NCBI RefSeq assembly: GCF_029783845.1
Contig: NZ_LWID01000001.1
Location: 992,001-1,056,000 of the forward strand
DNA length: 64,000 bases
From: Volucribacter amazonae
GTDB lineage: Bacteria; Pseudomonadota; Gammaproteobacteria; Enterobacterales; Pasteurellaceae
Direction of reading: 5' to 3'
Position numbers and translations under genes: made by a program. Below, piece by piece: positions 16,089 to 24,758 of this stretch. How positions within the stretch are numbered: the first letter of the stretch is position 1; each line of letters begins with the position of its first letter. A model generated the notes under the pieces. That model did no database searches. It was given only the letters and a program-made list of their open reading frames with translations, and was not told the origin of the DNA.

Positions 16089-17423
16089 TTAGCTAATTAC
16101 AATTTGAGCAACAAAATAGCCCACAAAACAAGCCACCACGACACCAATCAGCCCCGGTACCATAAAACTGTGGTTAAAGTAATATTTACCGATTTTAGTC
16201 GTGCCTGTTGGGTCAAAATTGACTGTGGCAATATCTGACGGATAGTTTGGAATAAAGAAATAGGCATAAGTTGCTGGCAATAAGCCTACTAATAATGGTG
16301 CTGGCAAACCTAATCCAATGCCCACAGGTAACATCATAACCGCAGTCGCTGCTTGACTATTAATCACAACGGATACGGCAAAGAGAGCAAAAGCAAATGT
16401 CCAAGGATAATGCTCCACCATTGAGGTTACTGCGGCTTTAAATTCTGGCATAGCATATTGGAAATAGGTATCACTCATCCACGCAATCCCAAAAATCGCA
16501 ATACAAGCCACCATACCAGATTTAAATACCACGCCATTAGGTACGGTTTGCGGATTGGTTTTAGTGAGTACCAAAATAATACCGCCAAACGCTAGCATCA
16601 TCATCTGGATAACCAAAGACATTGAAATTGGTTTAGCGCTGTCACCAATGGAACGAATATCAGGGAACATAGCAATACTGACTACCGCTACAAGCGAGAG
16701 TAGAAATAAATACACCGCATTTTTCGCTGAATTTGGCAATTCTTCGTTCAACGAGGTTGCAGTGGTATTCATAATACGCTCACGCCATACTGGATCTTGC
16801 AAACGGCGTTGGTATTCAGGATCCTCTTGTAGCTCTTTACCACGCCGTAAGCTATAAAAACAAATGGCTAAAGTACCGATAAAGGTTGCTGGTATGGTAA
16901 CTGAAATAATATTTAATAAGCTAATATGTTCATAGCCCGGGATTTGTGCGATTTGGGTAAGATAATACGCCACCGCTGCCGCTAAGGGACTTGAGGTAAT
17001 AGCAAGCTGTGAGGCAACTGATGCCGCTGCCATTGGGCGTTCTGGACGAATATTATTTTTTAACGCCACATCGCCAATAATCGGCATAATAGAATAGACT
17101 GAATGCCCTGTTCCTAGCATAAAGGTCATAAGATAGGTAACAATAGGCCCAAGAAAGGTTACCCGTTTAGGATTACTTCTTAAAATTCGTTCAGCAATTT
17201 GCAACATATATTTTAAGCCACCTGCCGCTTCTAAAATAGATGCACAGGTTACCACCGCTAAAATAATCAGCATCACATCAACAGGGGCTTTACCTACGGG
17301 CATACGGAAGATAAAGACTTCAATGGCTAATCCTATCCCTGAAATAACCCCTAAGCCAATCCCACCAAAGCGACTGCCAATATAAAGCATGAAAATAAGA
17401 AAAAGAAACTCTAGATAAAGCAT
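16089..17423 (-). CDS. dcuB: Anaerobic C4-dicarboxylate transporter DcuB
   Basis: This inner-membrane fumarate/succinate antiporter serves fumarate respiration. It has 444 residues with ten or more hydrophobic helices. The blocks PVGKAPVDVMLIILAVV, LGTGHSVYSIMPIIGDVALK and NNIRPERPMAAASVASQ follow DcuB rather than DcuA. GAGGTCATT precedes the ATG. A near-consensus FNR site lies about 105 bases upstream, which fits anaerobic induction. No neighbouring fumarase or aspartase is seen here. Confidence 0.92.
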   Translation of the reverse strand: MLYLEFLFLIFMLYIGSRFGGIGLGVISGIGLAIEVFIFRMPVGKAPVDVMLIILAVVTCASILEAAGGLKYMLQIAERILRSNPKRVTFLGPIVTYLMTFMLGTGHSVYSIMPIIGDVALKNNIRPERPMAAASVASQLAITSSPLAAAVAYYLTQIAQIPGYEHISLLNIISVTIPATFIGTLAICFYSLRRGKELQEDPEYQRRLQDPVWRERIMNTTATSLNEELPNSAKNAVYLFLLSLVAVVSIAMFPDIRSIGDSAKPISMSLVIQMMMLAFGGIILVLTKTNPQTVPNGVVFKSGMVACIAIFGIAWMSDTYFQYAMPEFKAAVTSMVEHYPWTFAFALFAVSVVINSQAATAVMMLPVGIGLGLPAPLLVGLLPATYAYFFIPNYPSDIATVNFDPTGTTKIGKYYFNHSFMVPGLIGVVVACFVGYFVAQIVIS

Positions 17424-17525
17424 AATGACCTCAAAAAATTAGGAATATCACTGCTGCTAATCATAGCTAAATAGAGGTATTATTCAATATCTTTAGTAAA
17501 GAATTGTTAATTTTTTTAGGAAAAT

Positions 17526-17539
17526 TTTATCTAAATCAA
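17526..17539 (-). promoter_or_regulatory. Candidate FNR site upstream of dcuB
   Basis: On the minus strand the sequence is TTGATTTAGATAAA, which matches the FNR consensus TTGAT-N4-ATCAA at nine of ten positions. It is centred about 110 bases upstream of the dcuB start codon. DcuB is FNR-activated in E. coli. Confidence 0.6.
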
Positions 17540-17611
17540 ATTATCACTATGCTAGAGATGAAATGAAAATAAAAGAATAGATTTAACGACAGGAATTGTT
17601 AGATAACAAAT

Positions 17612-17640
17612 AAAAATTAAGGCGGGTAATCCCGCCTTAA
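17612..17640 (-). terminator. Intrinsic terminator of acpP
   Basis: On the minus strand TTAAGGCGGG-ATTA-CCCGCCTTAA is a 10-bp G/C-rich stem followed by TTTTTA. It starts 11 bases past the acpP stop. Confidence 0.9.
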
Positions 17641-17650
17641 TGGTCAATAC

Positions 17651-17881
17651 TTATTGATTGTTTTGTACATAATCAATGGCTGATTGAACAGTGGTAATTT
17701 TTTCAGCTTCTTCATCAGGAATTTCAATATCAAATTCTTCTTCTAAAGCCATCACTAATTCAACTGTATCTAATGAATCAGCACCTAAATCTTCAACAAA
17801 AGAAGCCTCTGGTTTTACTTCTTCTTCCTTAACGCCTAATTGTTCAACGATAATTTTTTTTACGCGTTCTTCAATACTCAT
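17651..17881 (-). CDS. acpP: Acyl carrier protein
   Basis: This is the central carrier of fatty-acid synthesis, 76 residues and very acidic. The phosphopantetheine attachment motif is DSL, with Ser36, inside FVEDLGADSLDTVELVMALE. AGGGAAAAACAA precedes the ATG. It is isolated here, whereas in E. coli acpP sits between fabG and fabF. The gap of about 260 bases upstream (17882-18139) shows no gene. Confidence 0.97.
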   Translation of the reverse strand: MSIEERVKKIIVEQLGVKEEEVKPEASFVEDLGADSLDTVELVMALEEEFDIEIPDEEAEKITTVQSAIDYVQNNQ

Positions 17882-18108
17882 TTGTTTTTCCCTATTTAGT
17901 ATAAATATCGCTTGTTGCGAGTTAAGTAGTTTATGTATTAATCGTCAAAGTCGCAACCTTTGATTTAGCTGGTTTTACCACTTGGGTTTTGCCATATAGG
18001 TTAAGACTTTGATTTCAGCATACATAACCAAAAGTTACATAGCTAAGCAGATTTTAGCATTAACTGGGGGCTTTTGTCATTTCTTATTTCCAAAATCTCC
18101 AGCAGAAA

Positions 18109-18134
18109 ATAAAAAAGGCTCTTAATAGAGCCTT
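18109..18134 (-). terminator. Intrinsic terminator after secG-tRNA-Leu
   Basis: On the minus strand AAGGCTC-TATTAA-GAGCCTT is followed by TTTTATT, a few bases beyond the tRNA CCA end. Confidence 0.85.
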
Positions 18135-18139
18135 GAATT

Positions 18140-18224
18140 TGGTGCACTGGGCGGGACTTGAACCCGCACGTCTTGCGACACTACCCCCTCAAGATAGCGT
18201 GTCTACCAATTCCACCACCAGTGC
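18140..18224 (-). tRNA. leuU: tRNA-Leu (anticodon GAG)
   Basis: The gene is 85 bases long including an encoded CCA end. The acceptor stem is GCACTGG/CCAGTGC. The anticodon stem is CTATC/GGTAG with loop TTGAGGG and anticodon GAG. The long variable arm is TGTCGCAAGACG and the T arm is GCGGGTTCAAGTCCCGC. It follows secG by 10 bases, the same arrangement as secG-leuU in E. coli, so it is probably processed from a secG-tRNA transcript. Confidence 0.97.
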
Positions 18225-18234
18225 TTAAATTTGA

Positions 18235-18582
18235 TTATTGCGGAATATCGTTATTTTGATTATCTAATGTAGGTACTTCCGCTGGTTTAGTTTGTTCAAG
18301 TTGTTCCGCTGTTTGTGTTAAATCATCAAACGTACCTAATTGAACATTATTACGGTGTGAATTAATATTACCAATCACTAAACTAATCACAAAAAATGCT
18401 ACCGCTAAAATGGCTGTGGTACGAGAGAGGAAATTTCCTGAACCTGCGGATCCGAAAACCGTTCCTGAAGCACCGCCACCAAAAGAAGCTCCCGCATCAG
18501 CACCTTTGCCCTGTTGTACTAAAATAAAAGCAATAAGCACAATGGCAACAATGAGATAAACAATTAATAAAGCCTGATACAT
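18235..18582 (-). CDS. secG: Preprotein translocase subunit SecG
   Basis: This small subunit of the SecYEG channel has 115 residues, with hydrophobic helices at about residues 2-22 and 54-72 and between them the glycine-rich loop KGADAGASFGGGASGTVFGS, typical of SecG. The C-terminus is a Gln/Asn/Pro-rich tail. It is directly upstream of tRNA-Leu(GAG), as in enterobacteria. Confidence 0.95.
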   Translation of the reverse strand: MYQALLIVYLIVAIVLIAFILVQQGKGADAGASFGGGASGTVFGSAGSGNFLSRTTAILAVAFFVISLVIGNINSHRNNVQLGTFDDLTQTAEQLEQTKPAEVPTLDNQNNDIPQ

Positions 18583-18726
18583 TATATTTTCGTTCTCTTT
18601 TTTGCTATAAATGATAAGAAATTCGGTTCTAGGGACGGAATAATAGCGAAAGCCTTATCACTTCGCAAGCGGTTTTCTGCCTAGAATTCTTAACTGTTGT
18701 TATTTTAAGCAAAATTTTTCATTTTC

Positions 18727-20652
18727 CTACCGCACTTTTGCCTTAGTTTTACTCTTACTGCTATGTGGCACGTTTGAATTTACTCGGCTTAGTTGACGCA
18801 ATGCTTGAAAATCCACATAGTTAAGTAAATTCGGCAACATGGTTAATAGCATATTCATAAAGTCCTGATAACTCGCTTGTTTTTGGCTAATACTAGTCAG
18901 TTGCGATTCCCAATGTGCGGTCATATCTGGTTGCGTTGCTATTTCGGGTAAGGCTTGAATAAGCACCCTGCCCGCCTCTGTACTATGGATATTTCTGCCC
19001 TTTTTATATAAAAAGCCTCGCTTGAATAATAACTCAATAATACCCGCTCGCGTTGCCTCAGTGCCTAATCCGTCTGTTTCACGCAAAATTTTTTTCAAGG
19101 CTTTATCCTGCACAAAACGAGCGATACCTGTCATTGCTGATAACAAAGTGGCATCAGTAAAGGGTTTAGGGGGCTGTGTTTTTTTACTGATAATTTCCCC
19201 TTTTAGACAATGTAAAATATCGCCTTTTTTCACTTCAGGTAAGGGCGGATCTGCTTGCTGATCTTCATCTTCTTTCCCCAAAAGTTGTTTCCAACCCGCA
19301 ATTTGTAAATTGCGAGCTTGGGCAATAAAAGTTCCCCCTGCAATATTCAGTGTAATACGGCTTTTACGATATTCGGCATCAGGGCAAAATTGTAATAAAT
19401 ATTGGCGAGCAATAAGCTGATAAATTTGCATTTCTCGTGGATTTAGCGACACTTGGCGATGATTTGCCGTTGGAATAATGGCATGGTGTGCCTCTACTTT
19501 TTTATCATTCCAACAACGATTTTTTTGTGCAAGATCCACCACTTCAGGTAATTGTTGGTATTCCCTTACACGAGAAGAAATCGCCTTTGTTACCGCCTGT
19601 CGTTCAGCAAAATGTTCTTGGGGCAAGTAACGACAATCAGAACGAGGATAGGTAATTAATTTATGGGTTTCATATAAACGCTGACAAATATCTAACACCT
19701 CTTGAGCGGATAAGCCAAACCCTTTTGCCGCATCAATTTGCAAAGCGGAAAGGGAATAAGGCAAGGGGGCGGTTTCTTTTTCTCGTTTATCACTATAATC
19801 GGTTACTTCCGCTGGCTGATTGGTAATACGTTTTACCACATTTTCCGCTAATGGACGTGATAACACACGCCCTTCTTCATCTTGATAATCCTCACAGGCT
19901 TTGCTCGGTTGCCATAATGCCGTAAAAGAAAAGGCTTGATTTTGTTCATCTTGCGTTGGCGAGGGTTGAATATGGGCTAATACTTCAAAAAAATCTTTAG
20001 GCTGAAAATGTTCAATATCAAGATCTCTACGCACAATAAGCCCTAAAACAGGCGTTTGTACACGCCCAACAGAAAGCACGCCCTTATAGCCCGTTTGTTG
20101 CCCACGAATAGTAAAGGCTCTTGTCATATTAATGCCATATAGCCAATCGGCTCTTGAGCGAGCAAGGGCGGAAGTGGCTAATGGCACAAAGTTTTGATTA
20201 GGTTGTAATTTTTCAATCGCCTTTGCCACCGCACTGGGATTAAGATCGCTGATTAAACAACGTTTTATTTTGGCACGTTTTTCACTGGGTAATTTCACAT
20301 AGCTAAAAATTTCATCAATTAATAATTGCCCTTCTCGATCAGGGTCGCCCGCATTAACGATTTCATCAGCTTGTTGGATCAGTTTTGTAACAATTTTCAG
20401 TTGTTTAGCGGTATTTTTTTTCGCGACTAATTGCCATTGTTCAGGCACAATGGGTAAATGCTCCAAACGCCATTGTTTAAACAAAGGATTATAAGCATCA
20501 GGTTCAGCTTGCTCTAATAAATGCCCGATACACCAAGTAACATAATCTTGCTCACCACATTTAATAAAGCCCTCACCACGCTGATGGGGTTTGGGTAAAA
20601 CCTCGGCAATCGCTCGCCCTAAACTGGGTTTTTCTGCTATAAATAATCGCAT
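18727..20652 (-). CDS. topB: DNA topoisomerase III
   Basis: This type IA topoisomerase decatenates DNA and has 641 residues. The toprim domain shows RLFIAEKPS (Glu7) and AGDPDREGQ (Asp103, Asp105). The active-site tyrosine is Tyr335 in LITYPRSDCRYLP. LSVGRVQTPVLGLIV is the conserved type IA block. The C-terminus is short and basic (KSKTKAKVR), without zinc fingers, as in TopB. It is 5 bases downstream of mtgA on the same strand, so probably cotranscribed. An uptake word (complement form) lies near its 3' end at 18729-18737. Confidence 0.95.
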   Translation of the reverse strand: MRLFIAEKPSLGRAIAEVLPKPHQRGEGFIKCGEQDYVTWCIGHLLEQAEPDAYNPLFKQWRLEHLPIVPEQWQLVAKKNTAKQLKIVTKLIQQADEIVNAGDPDREGQLLIDEIFSYVKLPSEKRAKIKRCLISDLNPSAVAKAIEKLQPNQNFVPLATSALARSRADWLYGINMTRAFTIRGQQTGYKGVLSVGRVQTPVLGLIVRRDLDIEHFQPKDFFEVLAHIQPSPTQDEQNQAFSFTALWQPSKACEDYQDEEGRVLSRPLAENVVKRITNQPAEVTDYSDKREKETAPLPYSLSALQIDAAKGFGLSAQEVLDICQRLYETHKLITYPRSDCRYLPQEHFAERQAVTKAISSRVREYQQLPEVVDLAQKNRCWNDKKVEAHHAIIPTANHRQVSLNPREMQIYQLIARQYLLQFCPDAEYRKSRITLNIAGGTFIAQARNLQIAGWKQLLGKEDEDQQADPPLPEVKKGDILHCLKGEIISKKTQPPKPFTDATLLSAMTGIARFVQDKALKKILRETDGLGTEATRAGIIELLFKRGFLYKKGRNIHSTEAGRVLIQALPEIATQPDMTAHWESQLTSISQKQASYQDFMNMLLTMLPNLLNYVDFQALRQLSRVNSNVPHSSKSKTKAKVR

Positions 20653-20657
20653 AATTT

Positions 20658-21383
20658 TTATTGTTGAGTTAAAAAGGATTTACCACCTAATTGGTTCATT
20701 TGTTGTAAAATCCATGCTTGGCGGCGTAATACATAAGCACTTGGACGATTAACCTGATAAATAATCGGATTGGGTAAAACCGCAGCAAGCAACGCCGCTT
20801 CTTGTTGATTTAATTGTTTCGCTGATTTGTTAAAATAATGCTGACTTGCTGCTTCTACCCCAAAAATGCCTTCGCCAAATTCGGCAATATTAAGATAGAC
20901 TTCTAAAATACGCTGTTTTGACCATAGGCTTTCTAATACTAAAGTTGTCGGCACTTCTAATCCTTTCCGCAGCCAGCTTTGCCCATGCCATAAATATAAA
21001 TTTTTGGCGGTTTGTTGCGAAAGACTAGAACCACCACGCAAACGCATTGAATTTTGATTATTTTTTACCGCACTTTTTATCGCTTGCCAATCAAAACCAT
21101 AATGATCAAAAAACTTTTGATCTTCTGCGGCGATTACCGCTAATTGCATCTGCCAGGCAATGTTATCCAAACTTACCCATTGATAATCTAATTTAGTGGT
21201 AAAGTCGCCCTGTACCCAAGCCATAATTTTTTGCTGTGCCATATAAGCGGAAAAAGGAACGGGCATAAAGCGAAATAATAGCGTAATGCCTACAAAGAAT
21301 AATAGGCTATATCCGATAATACGGCATAGCCATTTTTTTACTTTGCTATAGACAGTATTTTTCCGTTTATTCTTTTTGCTCAT
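20658..21383 (-). CDS. mtgA: Monofunctional biosynthetic peptidoglycan transglycosylase
   Basis: This GT51 enzyme polymerises lipid II glycan strands at the periplasmic face. It has 241 residues with an N-terminal membrane anchor at about 19-39. The catalytic-domain motifs are AAEDQKFFDHYGFDW (first Glu), RGGSSLSQQTAKNLYLW and RILEVYLNIAEFGEGIFGVEAA. Its start lies 17 bases inside trpR, so translation is coupled. The order slt-trpR-mtgA is also found in Haemophilus. Confidence 0.95.
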   Translation of the reverse strand: MSKKNKRKNTVYSKVKKWLCRIIGYSLLFFVGITLLFRFMPVPFSAYMAQQKIMAWVQGDFTTKLDYQWVSLDNIAWQMQLAVIAAEDQKFFDHYGFDWQAIKSAVKNNQNSMRLRGGSSLSQQTAKNLYLWHGQSWLRKGLEVPTTLVLESLWSKQRILEVYLNIAEFGEGIFGVEAASQHYFNKSAKQLNQQEAALLAAVLPNPIIYQVNRPSAYVLRRQAWILQQMNQLGGKSFLTQQ

Positions 21384-21669
21384 TGAGTTGTTGTTTAATC
21401 CATTGAATAAATTCAGGTGGCATGGTTTTGATCATATTAGATCCCCTTGTAATGGTTGCCGCACTGGTATTTAAGTTTTGTTGGATTTCCCGTTGTGAAG
21501 TGTGAGCATCAAGTAATTGATTGACAATTTGTAAACGTAAACCAACAGAATCTCGTTCATCAGGGGTTAATAATAAGGTCAATAGTTCTTGTTCTTTTTC
21601 CTCTTGAACCGCACGACGCAAGATGTCAATAAAGGCTTCCCATTGTGCTAAATTACGACTTAAATACAT
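21367..21669 (-). CDS. trpR: Trp operon repressor
   Basis: This 100-residue tryptophan-dependent repressor is all helical. The helix-turn-helix and its flanks TSQREIQQNLNTSAATITRGSN, split here as TSQREIQQNLN and AATITRGSN, match TrpR, as does LTPDERDSVGLRLQIV. GGAGAGCAGA precedes the ATG. It follows slt by 35 bases and overlaps mtgA. No trp operator was recognised in the short gap before it. Confidence 0.95.
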   Translation of the reverse strand: MYLSRNLAQWEAFIDILRRAVQEEKEQELLTLLLTPDERDSVGLRLQIVNQLLDAHTSQREIQQNLNTSAATITRGSNMIKTMPPEFIQWIKQQLNEQKE

Positions 21670-21704
21670 TCTGCTCTCCCTATGATCAGACTGATACTAT
21701 TTAA

Positions 21705-23696
21705 CTAGTATAATCGATCATATTCGCTTTTGCTGAATTTTATCAGTGGTTTTTGTTGTAAAATTTGATAATAGTAGTCATAAGTGAGTACATTTTGCAC
21801 ATAACCCCTTGTTTCATAAAAAGGGATACTGGCAATAAATTCAGCCATAGTTAATTTCCCTTGTGAGCGAGCTAACCAATTATCTACTCTGGAACTTCCC
21901 GCATTATAAGCGGCAGCAATAAGAATACGGTTATCGCCATAGCGTTCGGCAAGCTCTTGTAAATGGGCTGTACCAAGCATAATGTTATAGAAAGGATCAA
22001 ATAATTGAGCCTGTTGCTTGTAAGGTAATTGATATTTGTCCGCTGTGGCTTGAGCCGTAGTGGGTAATAATTGCATTATTCCTCGCGCATTTGCCGAAGA
22101 TTGAGCATAGGGTTTCCACGCACTTTCTTGTCGTGCGATTGCCATAGCAAAAGTGCGGTCAATTTTGGAATTATTTTTTAATTGTAAATCAAACCAATTT
22201 AAATAGGCATTGGGTAAACGTAGAGCCAAATATCCCCAAGCCTTTGCTTGAATTGTGGCTTCTACCGCTAAATCAAACCATTGCTGTTGATGAGCATATT
22301 CACTTAGCAATAATTTTTGCTTGTTGCTAGCTGAACTTAATAACGCCCACCATTCTCGATTGATCTGTTGCTGATTTGCTTGTTGCCCAAGTTGGTAAAG
22401 GCGTTGAATTCTCTGAAGTGCGGGTTGAAATGCGAGTAAATTTGTTTGTTGTCTAGCTTGTGAGCTAATTTCTACCATATTAGGTTGATAAACGATCCCT
22501 AGCTGTTGAGCCGCTAGCATAGGATAAAAGCCACGTTGCTCACTTAAGGCTGTTAAGATTTGCTGGCTTTGTTGTTTTTTCCCTTGTTTTTGCAACGCAT
22601 AGGCTTGCCAATAACGCCATTCTTGGCTTTGTTTGGCATTATCGGATAATAGATCAAGCCAAGGCGAAAGATCTTGTTGTTGACGAATCGCTAACCGAAT
22701 ACGGCGTTCAGTTTGGCGATCTTCCTTGAGCTGTGCAATTTGTTGATCTCGCCATTGTTGCAATAAGGCAATATCACTATCAAATATTTGCCAAAGAAAT
22801 TGGGATTTCCATTGCTTAATTTGTGTGTCCGTTAAAGCAAATTTATCTGCCCAAATTTGATAGGGAGCAAAGGGATTTTCACTGATTGTCCATTTATCTT
22901 CGCCTAACTGACGTATAAATGTAGGAAAAATCGCTAAAATAATGGCTTGATTATCGGCGTTATTTTCTGCCTTTTCGGCAAAATCAGGCAATCTTTGCGG
23001 GCGTTGTAAAAGTTGTTGAATGTCCTTTAACCAAGTATTTTCTGGTGCTAAGGCAACCAACTGATTTAATAACGCCGTATTTTTTTGCTGAAATGCCAAT
23101 ATTGCTCGTTGAGTAATCAATGCGTTACTAAGCGGATCTTGTTGTTGCCATAATGCCACCAATACAGCACAATTTGCAGGTAAATTTTGCCCTGTTAGCC
23201 ATAATTGTTGTATATCTTGTTGCTGTTCAGTGGTCAAAAGTGCGGTGTCTTTTGAGGTTAAATTGATTTCAGCCTGCATAAGCAAACAACGATTTGCCAC
23301 TGAATCAGTTAATAGCCCTTGATTATCTACAATGGCTTGCCAATGTTGCTGATTAAATTGGGTATTAAACCAATTTGTGGTTAAGGTGCTTACAAAATAA
23401 TTAGGCAAATCAGGGTATTGCTGGCTAAATTGACGAATGTCATCTACATTAAGCTGATCTTGTTGGGCTTTGGCATTGAGTAACTGGAATTGAGCATAGG
23501 GATACAGCGGATAACTTGTCAATTCAGGCAACATATTCTCTACCAAGTTTAATGTAGCTTGGCTTTGACTTTGTTGAATAATTTGATTGAGTTTTTGATA
23601 AACCTCGTCTTGCTTTATTGCTTGAATAGGTTCAGCCTGAACAGTATGATGAAATAACAGGCATAAATAACTCGCCCATAAGATTTTGTATTTCAT
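21705..23696 (-). CDS. slt: Soluble lytic murein transglycosylase
   Basis: This periplasmic enzyme cleaves glycan strands to 1,6-anhydro-muropeptides. It has 663 residues: a signal peptide (about 1-21, ending QAEP), a long Gln-rich helical superhelix (about 30-440), and a C-terminal SLT domain with catalytic Glu524 in ARQESAWKPYA, followed by ARGIMQLLP and AAYNAGSSRVDNW. The ATG at 23696 is preferred because AGGA lies 6 bases upstream; a TTG four codons earlier is inside that site. Three uptake words lie in or near the gene. It is upstream of trpR, as in E. coli. Confidence 0.95.
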   Translation of the reverse strand: MKYKILWASYLCLLFHHTVQAEPIQAIKQDEVYQKLNQIIQQSQSQATLNLVENMLPELTSYPLYPYAQFQLLNAKAQQDQLNVDDIRQFSQQYPDLPNYFVSTLTTNWFNTQFNQQHWQAIVDNQGLLTDSVANRCLLMQAEINLTSKDTALLTTEQQQDIQQLWLTGQNLPANCAVLVALWQQQDPLSNALITQRAILAFQQKNTALLNQLVALAPENTWLKDIQQLLQRPQRLPDFAEKAENNADNQAIILAIFPTFIRQLGEDKWTISENPFAPYQIWADKFALTDTQIKQWKSQFLWQIFDSDIALLQQWRDQQIAQLKEDRQTERRIRLAIRQQQDLSPWLDLLSDNAKQSQEWRYWQAYALQKQGKKQQSQQILTALSEQRGFYPMLAAQQLGIVYQPNMVEISSQARQQTNLLAFQPALQRIQRLYQLGQQANQQQINREWWALLSSASNKQKLLLSEYAHQQQWFDLAVEATIQAKAWGYLALRLPNAYLNWFDLQLKNNSKIDRTFAMAIARQESAWKPYAQSSANARGIMQLLPTTAQATADKYQLPYKQQAQLFDPFYNIMLGTAHLQELAERYGDNRILIAAAYNAGSSRVDNWLARSQGKLTMAEFIASIPFYETRGYVQNVLTYDYYYQILQQKPLIKFSKSEYDRLY

Positions 23697-23814
23697 TCTC
23701 TTCCTCAATCACTTTATTTGATATTAATCGTTACGCTATGCTACCTTTTGCATTATGTTACCCATTTCTCTACAAAGTGCGGTCAATTTTTAAAAAGTTT
23801 TTTATTTAATGCTT

Positions 23815-24450
23815 TTACATCCAAGCATTATTACGAATAATTCCCACTGCAATACCTTCAATTTCAAAATAAGGCTCTTCTGCTAAATTGACGACGATTG
23901 GCTCAAAATCTTCATTTTCGGCGTGTAAATAAATGATTGAACCTTGTCGCTCAAAACGTTTTACCGTAACTTCATTATCAATTCTCGCCACAATCACTTG
24001 CCCATTACGCACATCTTTTGTGCTATGTACCGCCAATAAATCACCGTCTAAAATACCAATATCTTTCATGGACTCGCCATAGACCTTCAATAAAAAACTG
24101 GCAGCAGGTTTAAACATATCAGGATCAATTTTGTAAGTACCTTCAATATGTTGCTCGGCTAAGATCGGCTCGCCTGCGGCAACACGTCCAATCAAAGGCA
24201 ATCCTTCCTCTTCGTTATCTTCTTCTTGCTCCCATAATAAGCGTATGCCCCTTGATGTACCAGAAACAATTTCAATCACGCCTTTACGGGCTAAGGCTTT
24301 TAAATGTTCTTCCGCCGCATTTGGCGAACGAAAGCCGAGTTCTCTGGAAATTTCTGCTCGAGTAGGTGGCATACCCGTTGATTCAATATGATGTTTCAGG
24401 AAATCATAGACTTCTTGTTGACGAGCAGTGAGGGCTTTAAAGGGTTTCAT
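23815..24450 (-). CDS. lexA: LexA repressor (SOS regulator)
   Basis: The protein has 211 residues from the chosen ATG. It has an N-terminal winged helix (LTARQQEVYDFL, PPTRAEISRELGF), an Ala92-Gly93 self-cleavage site in GRVAAGEP, and a Ser127 (GESMKD) / Lys164 (VTVKRF) catalytic pair. AAGGAG lies 5 bases before the ATG at 24450; an in-frame GTG two codons earlier overlaps it. A perfect LexA box lies 36 bases upstream, showing autoregulation. It is divergent from plsB. Confidence 0.97.
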   Translation of the reverse strand: MKPFKALTARQQEVYDFLKHHIESTGMPPTRAEISRELGFRSPNAAEEHLKALARKGVIEIVSGTSRGIRLLWEQEEDNEEEGLPLIGRVAAGEPILAEQHIEGTYKIDPDMFKPAASFLLKVYGESMKDIGILDGDLLAVHSTKDVRNGQVIVARIDNEVTVKRFERQGSIIYLHAENEDFEPIVVNLAEEPYFEIEGIAVGIIRNNAWM

Positions 24451-24485
24451 AATCACTCCTTAACTGTCTTTTTATACATTTTTAT

Positions 24486-24501
24486 CTGTCATAATATACA
24501 G
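24486..24501. promoter_or_regulatory. LexA operator (SOS box) of lexA
   Basis: CTGT-CATAATAT-ACAG matches the CTGT-N8-ACAG consensus at every fixed position. It sits 36 bases before the lexA start codon. Confidence 0.9.
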
Positions 24502-24629
24502 TAACCCCCCTGTATTGCAATAACTAATTGCAGATTTTTAGCAATAAAATGTGATTTAAGCCAGAATTCCTGATATTTGTATTCAGCTTAACTTGTGGTT
24601 TTATGCTAGACTATCGCTATTTGTTTAGT

Positions 24630-24700
24630 TATAGTCGTTCCACTTTAAAATAAGTGGGTGTTAAATACGCCCTGTCTGATTTTAAATTGAAACAACTATA
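24630..24700 (+). repeat. Correia-like inverted-repeat element, copy B (short)
   Basis: The left end TATAGTCGTTCCACTTTAAA and right end TTTTAAATTGAAACAACTATA form terminal inverted repeats. The centre is only about 25 bases (AAGTGGGTGTTAAATACGCC and a few more), so it is an internally shortened member. It lies in the lexA-plsB divergent region, 59 bases before the plsB start. Confidence 0.75.
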
Positions 24701-24758
24701 CTAATGAAACAATAATTGGCTTATCATCAATGATAAGCGAGGTTAAATGGATATTATT

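Noticed and set aside
23241..23246. Clusters of uptake words as a possible CRISPR or tandem repeat array
   Set aside because: The words are single 9-mers with irregular spacing and unlike flanks. No CRISPR-like repeat-spacer array exists in the window.
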